Positions 22,480 through 32,971 of a stretch of 35,135 nt of DNA are shown here, piece after piece; the stretch's first letter is position 1, and every line of letters begins with the position of its first letter. Made by a program: the position numbers and the translations under genes. The notes beneath the pieces were generated by a model, which saw only the letters and a program-made list of their open reading frames with translations, did no database searches and had not been told where the DNA came from. This DNA comes from Ilumatobacter sp. (GTDB taxonomy: Bacteria > Actinomycetota > Acidimicrobiia > Acidimicrobiales > Ilumatobacteraceae): assembly GCF_030065885.1 (NCBI RefSeq), contig NZ_JASJCS010000063.1, positions 1 through 35,135 of the forward strand, read 5' to 3'.

Positions 22480-23678
22480 CCGCGCTGGCCCGACGGGGCG
22501 GCGCGCACGTCGGACGGCCGAGCGAGCTCGCCGTCCTCAACGCGGCGAAGGCGGTCTCGAACACCGCCCTGCGGTGGGTCGGTCCGTTCCTGCCGACGCT
22601 CGAGCGGGCGTTCGGGGCCAGCACCGGCACGCTGACCGGCATCATCGGCGCGACCGAACTCGGCGGGCTGTCGACGATGGCGACCGGCGGCCTGCTCGAC
22701 CGCGGTCACGAACGCCGGATCTTCCTCATCGGCACCGCAGCGGTCGGCGTCTCGTCGCTCATCGCCCTCGCTGGCTCGGTGACCGCGTTCGCGGTGTCGT
22801 TCGCCGTGATGCTCGTCGGCCACGCCAACCTCGTGGTCGCCGGCCACGCCTGGATCGGCCATCGGGTCCCGTTCGCCGCGCGCAGCAGGGCGATCGGCAT
22901 CTTCGAGACGTCGTGGGCGGTCTCGCTGCTGGTCGGCGCGCCGATCATCGCGCTGTCGATCAGGTGGTTCGGCTGGCGGGGCGCCTACGGCGCCCTGGCC
23001 ATCGGGTCGGTGATCGGCTTCGTCGCGGTGTCGCGGCTGGTCTCGGGGGCGCCGCCGCACGAACCGGACACGGCGAGCGGCTCGACCCGCCGGGCCCCTC
23101 CGTTGCCGGCGAGCGCCTGGCCGCCGATCGTCGCCGCGGCCGCGACCGCGGCGGCCGGGCTCTCGATCGTGGTCGTCTCGGGCGCTTGGCTCGACGACGA
23201 CCACGGGTTCTCGACAGGCGGGCTGGGCGTCGTCGCCGCGGCGTTCGGAGCCGTCGAGCTCGTGTCATCCTCGTCGGTGGCACTCGTCGGCGACCGCGTC
23301 GGCACCCGGCGCTCGGTCATCGCCGGGCTCGTCGTGCTCGCTGCAGGGCTTGCCGTGATGGGGTGGCTCGGCGGAGGTCGCGGGCCGGCGATCGTCGGCC
23401 TGCTCGTGTTCCTCGCCGGGTTCGAGTACGGGTTCGTGTCGTCGCTGGCGCTCGTCACCGAGGCCGCGCCGCGATCGCGCGGCCGGGCGATCGGCATCGG
23501 CAACGCGGTCGGCACAGTGGCCCGTGCAGGAGCCGTGATCGCCAGCGGACAGCTGTACGAGGCGTTCGGGATCGGCGGACCGGTCGCCCTGGCCGGGGGT
23601 GCGGCGGCGGTGGCGATGATCGCCGTGGTCGTGCCCAGGCCCGCGGACCTGGGCACGAGTGCCGCCGCCGTCAGGTGA
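22476..23678 (+). CDS. Major facilitator superfamily transporter
   Basis: 400 residues with about 12 predicted membrane helices in two halves, split by a polar loop near residues 190-210 (PHEPDTASGSTRRAPP). LLDRGHERR after the second helix corresponds to the MFS motif A region, and GDRVGTRRS is the matching loop in the second half. No substrate-specific motif is recognised; drug/proton antiporter-like members of similar size are common. GTG 22476-22478 overlaps the preceding stop. The 3' end overlaps the convergent hydrolase gene by 8 bases. Confidence 0.9.
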   Translation: MTALARRGGAHVGRPSELAVLNAAKAVSNTALRWVGPFLPTLERAFGASTGTLTGIIGATELGGLSTMATGGLLDRGHERRIFLIGTAAVGVSSLIALAGSVTAFAVSFAVMLVGHANLVVAGHAWIGHRVPFAARSRAIGIFETSWAVSLLVGAPIIALSIRWFGWRGAYGALAIGSVIGFVAVSRLVSGAPPHEPDTASGSTRRAPPLPASAWPPIVAAAATAAAGLSIVVVSGAWLDDDHGFSTGGLGVVAAAFGAVELVSSSSVALVGDRVGTRRSVIAGLVVLAAGLAVMGWLGGGRGPAIVGLLVFLAGFEYGFVSSLALVTEAAPRSRGRAIGIGNAVGTVARAGAVIASGQLYEAFGIGGPVALAGGAAAVAMIAVVVPRPADLGTSAAAVR

Positions 23679-24429
23679 CTCGCTCGACGAACTCGGTCAC
23701 CCGCTGTGCGACGGCGTCGGCGTGCGTGTTCGGACCGAAGTGGCGGGCGCCCGGCACGACGTCGACCGCGGCGTCGGGCAGCGCCTCGGCGAGCGCTTCG
23801 GTGCCGAGGCGGTGATGATCGCGTGCGAGCTCGCCGCGCTGGGCCAGGACGGGAACCGTGACGGCCTCGGCCCGCCACGGCGGACGCCGGCGGAGATCGG
23901 TCAGCTCCGCGACCATCGCGACGCCTTCCTCGCGCCGTGCGGCCCTCGAGGCCGACGAGAGCCGTCCCCACCGCTCGTCGCCGAGCAGATGGCGCATGAA
24001 GCGCTCGGCGGCCTCGCCGGGGTCGTGCGCCCACGACACGGCATCACCGCCGGCCGAGTCGGTCGGCCACCACGGCTGCCACGAGTGCGGCGACTCGTAG
24101 CTGATCACACCGTCGACGACGCCCGGATGGCGGTCGACGAGCGCCAAGGCGACGTTGCCGCCGTAGCTGTGGCCGAACACGACCACCCGGTCGGCGGCGC
24201 ACGCCTCGACCACTCGGAAGAGGTCGTCGACGTGGGCGTCCATGTCGAACGGGCCGTCGTGCGGGCGCGAGCGGCCGTAGCCACGACGGTCGTAGCGGGT
24301 CACGCGAAACCGATGATCGAGCCGGCGGCTGAGCTTCAGCAGGCCTGCCGAACGGTCGAGCGACCCGTGGACCAGCACGACACCGACGGCGCCTTCGACG
24401 CCGGCGGTCGCCGACCAGACGTCGGTCAT
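23671..24429 (-). CDS. Alpha/beta-fold hydrolase
   Basis: 252 residues. The oxyanion region is VVLVHGSLDRS, the nucleophile elbow VVFGHSYGGNVAL (serine) and the likely catalytic histidine is in GARHFGPNTHAD. The lid segment (SWQPWWPTDSAGGDAVSW) is tryptophan-rich. It resembles small esterases or peroxidase-like hydrolases; the substrate is unknown. ATG 24427-24429 overlaps the pyk stop (ATGA), so it is translated with pyruvate kinase. Confidence 0.9.
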   Translation of the reverse strand: MTDVWSATAGVEGAVGVVLVHGSLDRSAGLLKLSRRLDHRFRVTRYDRRGYGRSRPHDGPFDMDAHVDDLFRVVEACAADRVVVFGHSYGGNVALALVDRHPGVVDGVISYESPHSWQPWWPTDSAGGDAVSWAHDPGEAAERFMRHLLGDERWGRLSSASRAARREEGVAMVAELTDLRRRPPWRAEAVTVPVLAQRGELARDHHRLGTEALAEALPDAAVDVVPGARHFGPNTHADAVAQRVTEFVERVT

Positions 24430-25859
24430 CGCACCTCGACGATGCGCATCACGTCGGCGGCCGTGTCGACATCACGCCCGGGCGAACCGGCGAGCACGAG
24501 CACGGTGTCGCCGCGAGAGATGCGTTCCTGCTGGACGGCCTTCTCGACGGCGTACCAGACCATCTCGTCGGTCGACGAGTAGGTCGAGACCTCGATCGAG
24601 TCGACGCCCCAGCTCAGCGCGAGCGCGTTGACCGTCCGCGTCGTCGGCGAGAGCGCGAGCAGGGCGGCCGAGGGCCGGAACCGCGCCATCGCCCTGGCGG
24701 TTCGCCCGGCGTTCGTGCAGCACAGGATGGCGGCGGCACCGAGGTCGTCGGCTGCCTGTGACGCGGCATGCGTCAGGGCCGCCGTGACCTGATCGTCGAC
24801 GCTCTCCCAGTGCTCGCGTTGGATCCGCCCGAGCCGCGCCGCCCACTGGCGGTACGACGCCTCGGCTTCGGCGCGCTCGGCGATCCTGGCCATCGTGGTG
24901 ATGGTGAGCGTGGGATCGTGACCGATCGCGGTCTCGCCGCTCAGCATGAGTGCATCGGCCCCGTCGAACACCGCGTTCGCCACGTCGGTCACCTCGGCGC
25001 GCGTCGGCGACGGGGCGGTGATCATCGACTCGAGCATCTGCGTCGCGATGATCACCGGGATGCCGTACTCGACGCACCGCCGCACGATGGACTTCTGCAG
25101 GTGGGGAACGTCTTCCAGCGGGCAGTCGATGCCGAGGTCGCCGCGCGCCACCATGATCGCGTCGGACGCCACGAGGAGCTCGCTGAGGTTGTCGAGTGCA
25201 GCGCTCGTCTCGATCTTCGCGACCAACTCGGCCCGGTTGCCGACCACCGCCCGTACCTCGTGCAGGTCGGCGGCGGTCCGGACGAAGGACACGGCCACGA
25301 ACTCGACGCCGGCCTCGGCCAACTGCGCCGCCAGCACCAGATCCTCCTCGGTCGGCGTGGTCAGGCGCATTCGCTCGGACTGCAGATGGACCCCGGGGCG
25401 CCCCTGGGTGTGACCGCCGGTCTCGACCACCGCCTCGGCGCGACCGTCGTCGACGTCGGTCACCCGCATCGAGATCGCACCGTCGCCGACGACCACGACG
25501 TCGCCGACATCGAGGTCGTCGATCAGCGTCTCGTACTCGACCCAGATGACCGACGCGTCGCACGACCCGTCCCCCGACCGGAACTCCACGGTGGACCCGG
25601 CCAGCAGGTCGACGCCTCCCTCGGGGAACTGACCGGCGCGGACCTTGGGGCCGGGCAGATCCGCGAGCACACCGACGGGGCGACCGACCGAGCTGGCCGC
25701 GGCACGTACCCGAGCGAGACGCTCGAGGTGCTCCTCGACCGGTCCGTGACTCAGGTTGAGGCGCACCACGTCGACCCCCGAGCGGATCAGGCGCTCGAGC
25801 ATCTCCGGCTGGTCGCTCGCCGGTCCGATCGTCGCCACGATCTTCGTACGCCTCGTCAT
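24426..25859 (-). CDS. pyk: Pyruvate kinase
   Basis: Last step of glycolysis: phosphoenolpyruvate plus ADP to pyruvate plus ATP. 477 residues, normal length. TKIVATIGPASDQPEML and VVRLNLSHG begin the barrel. The active-site block LVAKIETSAALDNL is followed by MVARGDLGIDCP and IIATQMLESMITAPSPTRAE, then ALMLSGETAIG. The C-terminal domain has AAILCCTNAGRTARAMARFRP. ATG 25857-25859 is preceded by GAGGA nine bases upstream. It is divergent from the histidine phosphatase gene with only 21 bp between the start codons. Confidence 0.97.
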   Translation of the reverse strand: MTRRTKIVATIGPASDQPEMLERLIRSGVDVVRLNLSHGPVEEHLERLARVRAAASSVGRPVGVLADLPGPKVRAGQFPEGGVDLLAGSTVEFRSGDGSCDASVIWVEYETLIDDLDVGDVVVVGDGAISMRVTDVDDGRAEAVVETGGHTQGRPGVHLQSERMRLTTPTEEDLVLAAQLAEAGVEFVAVSFVRTAADLHEVRAVVGNRAELVAKIETSAALDNLSELLVASDAIMVARGDLGIDCPLEDVPHLQKSIVRRCVEYGIPVIIATQMLESMITAPSPTRAEVTDVANAVFDGADALMLSGETAIGHDPTLTITTMARIAERAEAEASYRQWAARLGRIQREHWESVDDQVTAALTHAASQAADDLGAAAILCCTNAGRTARAMARFRPSAALLALSPTTRTVNALALSWGVDSIEVSTYSSTDEMVWYAVEKAVQQERISRGDTVLVLAGSPGRDVDTAADVMRIVEVR

Positions 25860-25866
25860 GGGTGCT

Positions 25867-25872
25867 TATCCT
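25867..25872 (+). promoter_or_regulatory. -10 box (TATCCT) of the histidine phosphatase gene, doubling as the pyk Shine-Dalgarno on the other strand
   Basis: TATCCT 8 bases before GTG 25881. The complementary strand reads GAGGATA, the purine-rich site before the pyk ATG, so one hexamer appears to serve transcription one way and translation the other. Confidence 0.45.
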
Positions 25873-25880
25873 CGTCGATC

Positions 25881-26504
25881 GTGGAGCTGATCCTGATCCG
25901 CCATGCGCTGCCCGAGCGGCGAGAGCAGACGGATGGCCCCGCCGACCCCCCACTCGCCGAAGCCGGCCACCGGCAAGCACGCCGACTCGCCGACTACCTC
26001 AGCACCGAGCGGATCGACGCCATCTATACCAGCCCGCTGCGCCGTGCCGTGGAAACCGCGTCGCCGCTGACCGAGGCGACGGGGTGCACGGCGACCGTCG
26101 TCGACGGTGTCGCCGAGTGGGACCGGCAGTCGACCGAGTACGTGCCGATCGAGGAGCTGAAGGCGGCCGGCGACCCGCGCTACCACGAGGTGATCAACAA
26201 CCTGTGGGAGGGTGAGGACCCCGTCGAGGACTTCGAGCAGCGCGTCACGACGTCGCTGGACGCGATCATCGCCGATCACGCCGGCGACACCGTCGCGGTC
26301 GTCTGTCACGGCGGGGTGATCAACCTGTTCCTCGCCACGGTGCTCGGCATCGGCGAGGAACGGACCGGATTCTTCTACCCGAACTACACGTCGATCAACC
26401 GGGTCGCCGCGTCGCGATCGGGCGTGCGATCGGTCGTGACGATCAACGAGACCGCCCACCTCCGCAACACCGGCCTCCCGATGGGGATCTTCCAGAACGG
26501 CTGA
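25881..26504 (+). CDS. Histidine phosphatase (phosphoglycerate mutase-like) family protein
   Basis: 207-residue histidine phosphatase superfamily member. The phosphate pocket is LILIRHALPERRE, with Arg7 and His8 and alanine in place of the usual glycine of RHG. IYTSPLRRAVETASPL supplies the second arginine and VAVVCHGGVINLFL the second histidine. Substrates in this superfamily range from sugar phosphates to protein phosphohistidine; which applies here cannot be told. Two bases separate it from the M18 peptidase gene. GTG 25881 is supported by the TATCCT box. Confidence 0.9.
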   Translation: MELILIRHALPERREQTDGPADPPLAEAGHRQARRLADYLSTERIDAIYTSPLRRAVETASPLTEATGCTATVVDGVAEWDRQSTEYVPIEELKAAGDPRYHEVINNLWEGEDPVEDFEQRVTTSLDAIIADHAGDTVAVVCHGGVINLFLATVLGIGEERTGFFYPNYTSINRVAASRSGVRSVVTINETAHLRNTGLPMGIFQNG

Positions 26505-26506
26505 CC

Positions 26507-27751
26507 ATGTACGAGATCGACGACCTCTGCGCCTACCTCGACGGCTCGCCGTCGCCGTTCCATGCCGCCCGCACGGCGGCCGACCGGCTCGGGGCGGCCG
26601 GCTTCGCCGCAGTCGCCGACGGCGACGACTGGAGTGACCTACCGGCGGCGGGCTTCGTGCTGCGCGACGGGAGCGTCATCGCATGGCGCACCCCGGCGGA
26701 CGCCCGGTCCGACGCGCCGTTCCGCCTCGCCGGCGCCCACACCGACTCGCCGTGCCTGCGGGTCAAGCCGCGCCCCGACGTCGATGCGGTCGGTTGGCGG
26801 CAGCTCAACGTCGAGGTCTACGGCGGCATCCTCAACAACTCGTGGCTCGACCGCGACCTGGGCGTCGCCGGGCGTCTCACGTCGGTCGACGGCGAGCACG
26901 TCCTCGTCGACGTGCGCAGGCCGATCGCCCGAGTGCCGCAACTCGCCGTCCACCTCGACCGCGGCGTCAACGACAGCCTCAAGCTCGACCCGCAACAGCA
27001 CCTCCGACCCGTGTGGGGGTCCGGTTCCGGTGAGGACTTCGCGAGCTGGATCGCCGAGCAGGCCGGCACCGATCGACCGGCGTTCTGGGAGCTGTGCCTC
27101 TACGACACGCAGCCGGCAGCCGTGCTCGGCGGGGACGAGTCGCTGCTCGCCAGCGGGCGGCTCGACAACCAGGTGTCCTGCTGGGCGGCCGTCGAGGCAC
27201 TGATCGCCGCAGAACCGACCGACGCGGTCGCCGTGATCGTGCTGAACGACCACGAAGAGGTCGGCTCGGCGTCGACGACGGGCGCCGCCGGGGCGCTGCT
27301 CGAACGAGTGCTGGAGCGCCACGTCGCCGCACGCGGCGGCGATCGCGACGACCTGCTCAGGGCGCTCGCCACGTCGAGCTGCATCTCGGCCGACAACGCA
27401 CACGCCGTGCATCCCAACTACGTCGAGCGCCATGACCCCGAGCACCGGCCGCTCGTCAACGCCGGGCCGGCGATCAAGATCAACAGCAATCAGCGATACG
27501 CCACGTCGTCGGCGACCGCAGCGCGGTTCCGCAGGGCGTGTGAGACCGCGAGCGTGCCGTTCCAGGTGTTCGTCTCGCGCAACAACATGCCGTGCGGTTC
27601 GACGATCGGGCCGATCACCGCGACGCGCCTCGGCATCGACACGGTCGACGTCGGCGTGCCCCAGCTCTCGATGCACTCGGCACGCGAGCTGTGCGGCGTC
27701 AGCGACCCGCCGGCGCTCGCCGCCGCCCTGCACGCCGCCTTCGCGGAGTAG
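26507..27751 (+). CDS. apeB: M18 family aminopeptidase
   Basis: Zinc-dependent aminopeptidase of the aspartyl aminopeptidase (M18) family, 414 residues, cytosolic. Metal and catalytic residues are in AGAHTDSPCLRVKP (His and Asp), ASGRLDNQVSCWAA (bridging Asp), VLNDHEEVGSAS (Glu pair) and SADNAHAVHPNY (Asp). The terminal MHSARELCGVSD holds the last zinc histidine. SRNNMPCGSTIGPI is also characteristic. ATG 26507 is two bases after the previous stop. apeB-like naming reflects the family and not proven specificity. Confidence 0.95.
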   Translation: MYEIDDLCAYLDGSPSPFHAARTAADRLGAAGFAAVADGDDWSDLPAAGFVLRDGSVIAWRTPADARSDAPFRLAGAHTDSPCLRVKPRPDVDAVGWRQLNVEVYGGILNNSWLDRDLGVAGRLTSVDGEHVLVDVRRPIARVPQLAVHLDRGVNDSLKLDPQQHLRPVWGSGSGEDFASWIAEQAGTDRPAFWELCLYDTQPAAVLGGDESLLASGRLDNQVSCWAAVEALIAAEPTDAVAVIVLNDHEEVGSASTTGAAGALLERVLERHVAARGGDRDDLLRALATSSCISADNAHAVHPNYVERHDPEHRPLVNAGPAIKINSNQRYATSSATAARFRRACETASVPFQVFVSRNNMPCGSTIGPITATRLGIDTVDVGVPQLSMHSARELCGVSDPPALAAALHAAFAE

Positions 27752-27764
27752 ACCGCGCAGCCGG

Positions 27765-28531
27765 TCAGCTCTCGATCGGGTATCTCCATGGCACGCGGGT
27801 CATCGCCAGGTCGAACAGGCGCTGCAGTTCGGCGTGCAGCGCGTCGGCGTGTTCCCGGTACGCGGTGCGCGGCAGGCGTCCGCCGTCGGGCGCCACCGGC
27901 GGCGGGATCGGCGGACCGATCTCGACGTGGACCTTGCGCGGGTACACGAACTTCGACCCCTTCGGCATGACCCGCTCGGAGCCCCCGATGCCGACCGGCA
28001 CGATCGGCACGCCGGCCTTGATCGCGATGTACACGGCGCCGTCGAAGAGCGGCTGCACGACCGGGCCCTCCTTGCGTTCCCCCTCTGGGAACAGCACCAG
28101 CGGGTCGCCGCCCTGCAGCACCTCGATGGAGCGGCGCAGGGCCTCGCGATCCGCCGTGCCGCGGGTGACCGGGAACGAACCGAGCGCCGAGAAGATCCAA
28201 CCGAACTGGCGGTTCTTCCACATCGTGTCCTTGCCCATGAACCGCATCCGCTTCCAGCGCACGCAGCCGGCGAACGGCGTGTCCAGATACGACCGGTGCA
28301 CCGGCGCCAGCACGAACGCGCCGTCGCGAGGCAGGTGCTCGCGACCGTTGACGGTGAGGCGGGTGTACAGCCGCAGGATCGGCACGACCAGCAACCAGGC
28401 CACGCGGTAGAACACCCGACTGCCGAGCCCGTTGCCGGCGAGGAACGTCTCGGGCTTCTCGTCCATCGTCGAGCTCGAGAAGGTCGGCTTCGCCGGATCG
28501 GCGCCGGACTCGGACGCAGCGGTGGGCTCGC

Positions 28532-28535
<4 letters not shown>
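27765..28535 (-). CDS. plsC: 1-acyl-glycerol-3-phosphate acyltransferase (PlsC family)
   Basis: Membrane-associated acyltransferase, likely converting lysophosphatidate to phosphatidate. 256 residues. A hydrophobic segment (VAWLLVVPILRLY) comes first. The catalytic H-x4-D motif is in APVHRSYLDTPF, the phosphate-binding FPEGERKEG follows, and GVPIVPVGIGGS is block IV. ATG 28533-28535 overlaps the cmk stop (ATGA). The cmk-plsC pairing is common in actinobacteria. It ends 13 bp from the convergent M18 gene. Confidence 0.93.
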
Positions 28536-30672
<2,137 letters not shown>

Positions 30673-30674
30673 TC

Positions 30675-30680
30675 AGGTTA
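30675..30680 (-). promoter_or_regulatory. Candidate -10 box (TAACCT) of guaB1-cmk-plsC
   Basis: TAACCT on the minus strand, 38 bases before ATG 30636, in the 76-bp divergent gap. Confidence 0.3.
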
Positions 30681-30699
30681 ACGGGAGGATCGCCGCGCC

Positions 30700-30705
30700 T
30701 ACGCT
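30700..30705 (+). promoter_or_regulatory. -10 box (TACGCT) of the hydrolase-sua5 unit
   Basis: TACGCT 7 bases before GTG 30713. Confidence 0.5.
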
Positions 30706-30712
30706 GACCGGA

Positions 30713-31426
30713 GTGTCAGATCGATCCGGCCGTCCGGTCCTCCTCGTGCACGGGTGGGGAGGCTCGTTCGCGACCACGTGGGAGCAGTCGGGATTCACGG
30801 CGCTGCTCGCCGACGCCGGGCGCCCGGTGATCGGCATCGACCTCCTCGGTCACGGCACCGCGCCGAAGCCGCACGACCCCGAGGCGTACCGCGATCTCAC
30901 CGAGCGCGTCGTCGACGGCCTGCCCGACGAGCCGGTCGACGCCGTCGGCTTCTCGCTCGGTGCGCTCACGCTGCTGCGAACCGCCGTCGACCACCCCGAT
31001 CGGTTCCATCGCGTCGTGCTGGCCGGGATCGGCCGCAACGTCTTCGACCGCGACGTGAGCGGTGCCCAACAGATCGCCGACGGGCTCGCTGCGGTCCGTG
31101 ACGGCGTGGAGCTGGCGTCGCTGGCCCAGCAGGTGCGGCTGTTCGTGCAGTACGCGCAGCAACCCGGCAACGACGTCGACGCGCTCGAGGCGGTCATGCG
31201 CCGACCTTCGGGCGGTGACCTCGCGCCCGAAGACATCGCCCGGGTCACGTGTCCGGTCCTCGTCGCGGTCGGCGATCAGGACTTCGTGTTCCCCGGCGAC
31301 GAGCTGGCCGATGCGTTCCCCGACGGACGCTGCACCGTCCTGCGGCGTACCGATCACTTCGCGACCCCCGAGTCGTTCGACTTCATCGACGCCACGTTGC
31401 AGTTCCTCGATGCCGTCCCGGACTGA
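30713..31426 (+). CDS. Alpha/beta-fold hydrolase
   Basis: 237 residues, cytosolic. LLVHGWGGSFATTWEQ carries the oxyanion HGWGGS; the nucleophile elbow is AVGFSLGALTLL (serine). The acid is probably in VAVGDQDFVFPGDEL and the histidine in RRTDHFATPES. Typical of small esterases or lactonases; no specific substrate is suggested. GTG 30713 is fixed by the TACGCT box; longer in-frame starts would run through the divergent promoter region. The 3' end overlaps sua5 by 17 bases. Confidence 0.9.
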   Translation: MSDRSGRPVLLVHGWGGSFATTWEQSGFTALLADAGRPVIGIDLLGHGTAPKPHDPEAYRDLTERVVDGLPDEPVDAVGFSLGALTLLRTAVDHPDRFHRVVLAGIGRNVFDRDVSGAQQIADGLAAVRDGVELASLAQQVRLFVQYAQQPGNDVDALEAVMRRPSGGDLAPEDIARVTCPVLVAVGDQDFVFPGDELADAFPDGRCTVLRRTDHFATPESFDFIDATLQFLDAVPD

Positions 31427-32378
31427 CCTGATCTCGACCGACGTCGAGCTCGCCGCCGAGCGCATCCGGCGCGGCGGGTTGGTGGCGATCCCGACCGAGA
31501 CCGTCTACGGGCTCGCAGGCGACGCCGAGAACGCCGACGCCGTCGCCCGCATCTTCGAGGTCAAGGGCCGGCCGACCGATCACCCGCTGATCGTCCATGT
31601 CGCGGACGCCGACCAGCTGCACGGATGGGTCGCCCGGGTCACCGACGAGATCACGGCGCTCGCCGAGGCGTGCTGGCCGGGCCCCCTCACGATCCTGGCC
31701 GAGCGCGGGCCTCGGGTGCTCGACGCCGTCACCGGCGGTCGCCCGGCCGTTGCGGTCCGCGTGCCCAGCCACCCGATGACCAACGAGCTCCTGACTCGTG
31801 TCGGCGGCGGGCTCGCGGCGCCGTCGGCCAACCGCTTCGGCCGGGTCAGCCCGACCCGGGCCGAGCACGTGCTCGCCGACCTCCCTGGCCTCCAACCGGG
31901 CCGCGACCTGATCCTCGACGGCGGCGCCTGCCCGGTCGGTGTCGAGAGCACGATCGTCGACCTGACGGTCGACCCGCCCCAGGTCCTCCGCTCGGGCGCG
32001 ATCGACGCGGCAGACATCGAGCGGCTGCTCGACACACCGGTCAGCGGCGCGGCCGGCCCCAGCAGGGCCAGCGGCATGCTCGCGTCGCACTACGCGCCGA
32101 CCGCGACGGTGATCCTGGCTCAGGACGCGGGTGCCGCCGAGATCGCCGCCGGTGATCTCCGCCACGGTGGGCGACGTGTCGAGGTGCTCGATCGGACCGG
32201 TGATCTCGTCGTCGCCGCCCGCGAGCTCTACAACGACCTGCGGGCGGCCGACCGCGAGGGTCTCGACGCGCTCGTCGTCGTGCTGCCGCCAGCGGCCGGG
32301 ATCGGGCACGCGCTGCGCGACCGACTCATGAAGGCGGCGGCGCAGCCGGGCCCTGATCACCCCAGTCGAGGCGGTTGA
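31410..32378 (+). CDS. sua5: L-threonylcarbamoyladenylate synthase (Sua5 type)
   Basis: Makes threonylcarbamoyl-AMP from threonine, bicarbonate and ATP for the t6A37 modification of ANN-decoding tRNAs. 322 residues: an N-terminal YrdC domain (about 1-200) plus the C-terminal Sua5 domain, so the long form. GLVAIPTETVYGLAGDA and FEVKGRPTDHPLIVHV contain the K-x-R substrate-binding residues; GGLAAPSANRFGRVSPT has the S-x-N motif. ASGMLASHYAPTATVIL is the interdomain linker segment. ATG 31410 lies within the end of the hydrolase gene. The 3' end overlaps the convergent J-domain gene by 53 bases. Confidence 0.94.
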   Translation: MPSRTDLISTDVELAAERIRRGGLVAIPTETVYGLAGDAENADAVARIFEVKGRPTDHPLIVHVADADQLHGWVARVTDEITALAEACWPGPLTILAERGPRVLDAVTGGRPAVAVRVPSHPMTNELLTRVGGGLAAPSANRFGRVSPTRAEHVLADLPGLQPGRDLILDGGACPVGVESTIVDLTVDPPQVLRSGAIDAADIERLLDTPVSGAAGPSRASGMLASHYAPTATVILAQDAGAAEIAAGDLRHGGRRVEVLDRTGDLVVAARELYNDLRAADREGLDALVVVLPPAAGIGHALRDRLMKAAAQPGPDHPSRGG

Positions 32379-32943
32379 GACCCTCGATCCAGGCGTCACG
32401 CACATCGTCGATGTCGGGCGGTCGCCCGCCGGGCAGGCCCGCGACCCGCAGGCTCACCGTGCTCGCGCCCGCATCGGGCACCACCTCGACGCCGCACCAA
32501 CCGCGCACCGGCTCGTCGAGGGCGAGCTCGAGCAGGTAGGGAGGGTCGTCGTCGAGGACGTCGCCGAGCCAGTTCCCGACGATCAACAGCCCTTCGAACG
32601 CCTCGGCGGGCAGGGCCTCGATCGTGAACGACGGATGGTCGGAGCGGACGCGACGGGGGGCGTGCTTGTACTCGCGGCGGCCGTGCTGCGTGCGGTCGGC
32701 GGCCGCCGCTCGATCGCGCGCCTGCTCGCCCGGCGGCGGGGCTTCGGGCGGGGTGTCAGCCGCCAATTCGATGAGCGCGAGCGCTTCCGCGGCCGCCCGA
32801 TTGATGCGCTGCATCCCCTCGATCGAGCCGCCGACATCCGGATGCTGCTGCTTCGCCAACCGGCGGCGCGCGGCATGGATCTCGTCGGCGGTCGCGTCGG
32901 GGCGCAGCCCGAGCACGGCGAACGGGGCGTCACGGGCCGGCAT
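32326..32943 (-). CDS. J-domain (DnaJ-like) protein
   Basis: 205 residues. The N-terminal J-domain (about 1-70) has FAVLGLRPDATADEIHAARR and the HPD tripeptide in AKQQHPDVGGS, which stimulates DnaK ATPase. A proline/charged linker follows, then a C-terminal domain of about 105 residues (FTIEALPAEAFEGLLIVGNW onward) that I do not recognise. There is no zinc-finger or substrate-binding domain of canonical DnaJ, so it is a specialised co-chaperone. It starts 28 bases after ctaA, in the same direction. Confidence 0.85.
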   Translation of the reverse strand: MPARDAPFAVLGLRPDATADEIHAARRRLAKQQHPDVGGSIEGMQRINRAAAEALALIELAADTPPEAPPPGEQARDRAAAADRTQHGRREYKHAPRRVRSDHPSFTIEALPAEAFEGLLIVGNWLGDVLDDDPPYLLELALDEPVRGWCGVEVVPDAGASTVSLRVAGLPGGRPPDIDDVRDAWIEGLNRLDWGDQGPAAPPPS

Positions 32944-32971
32944 CGGTCAGCGGCGCGTCATCGCGCGTCGG

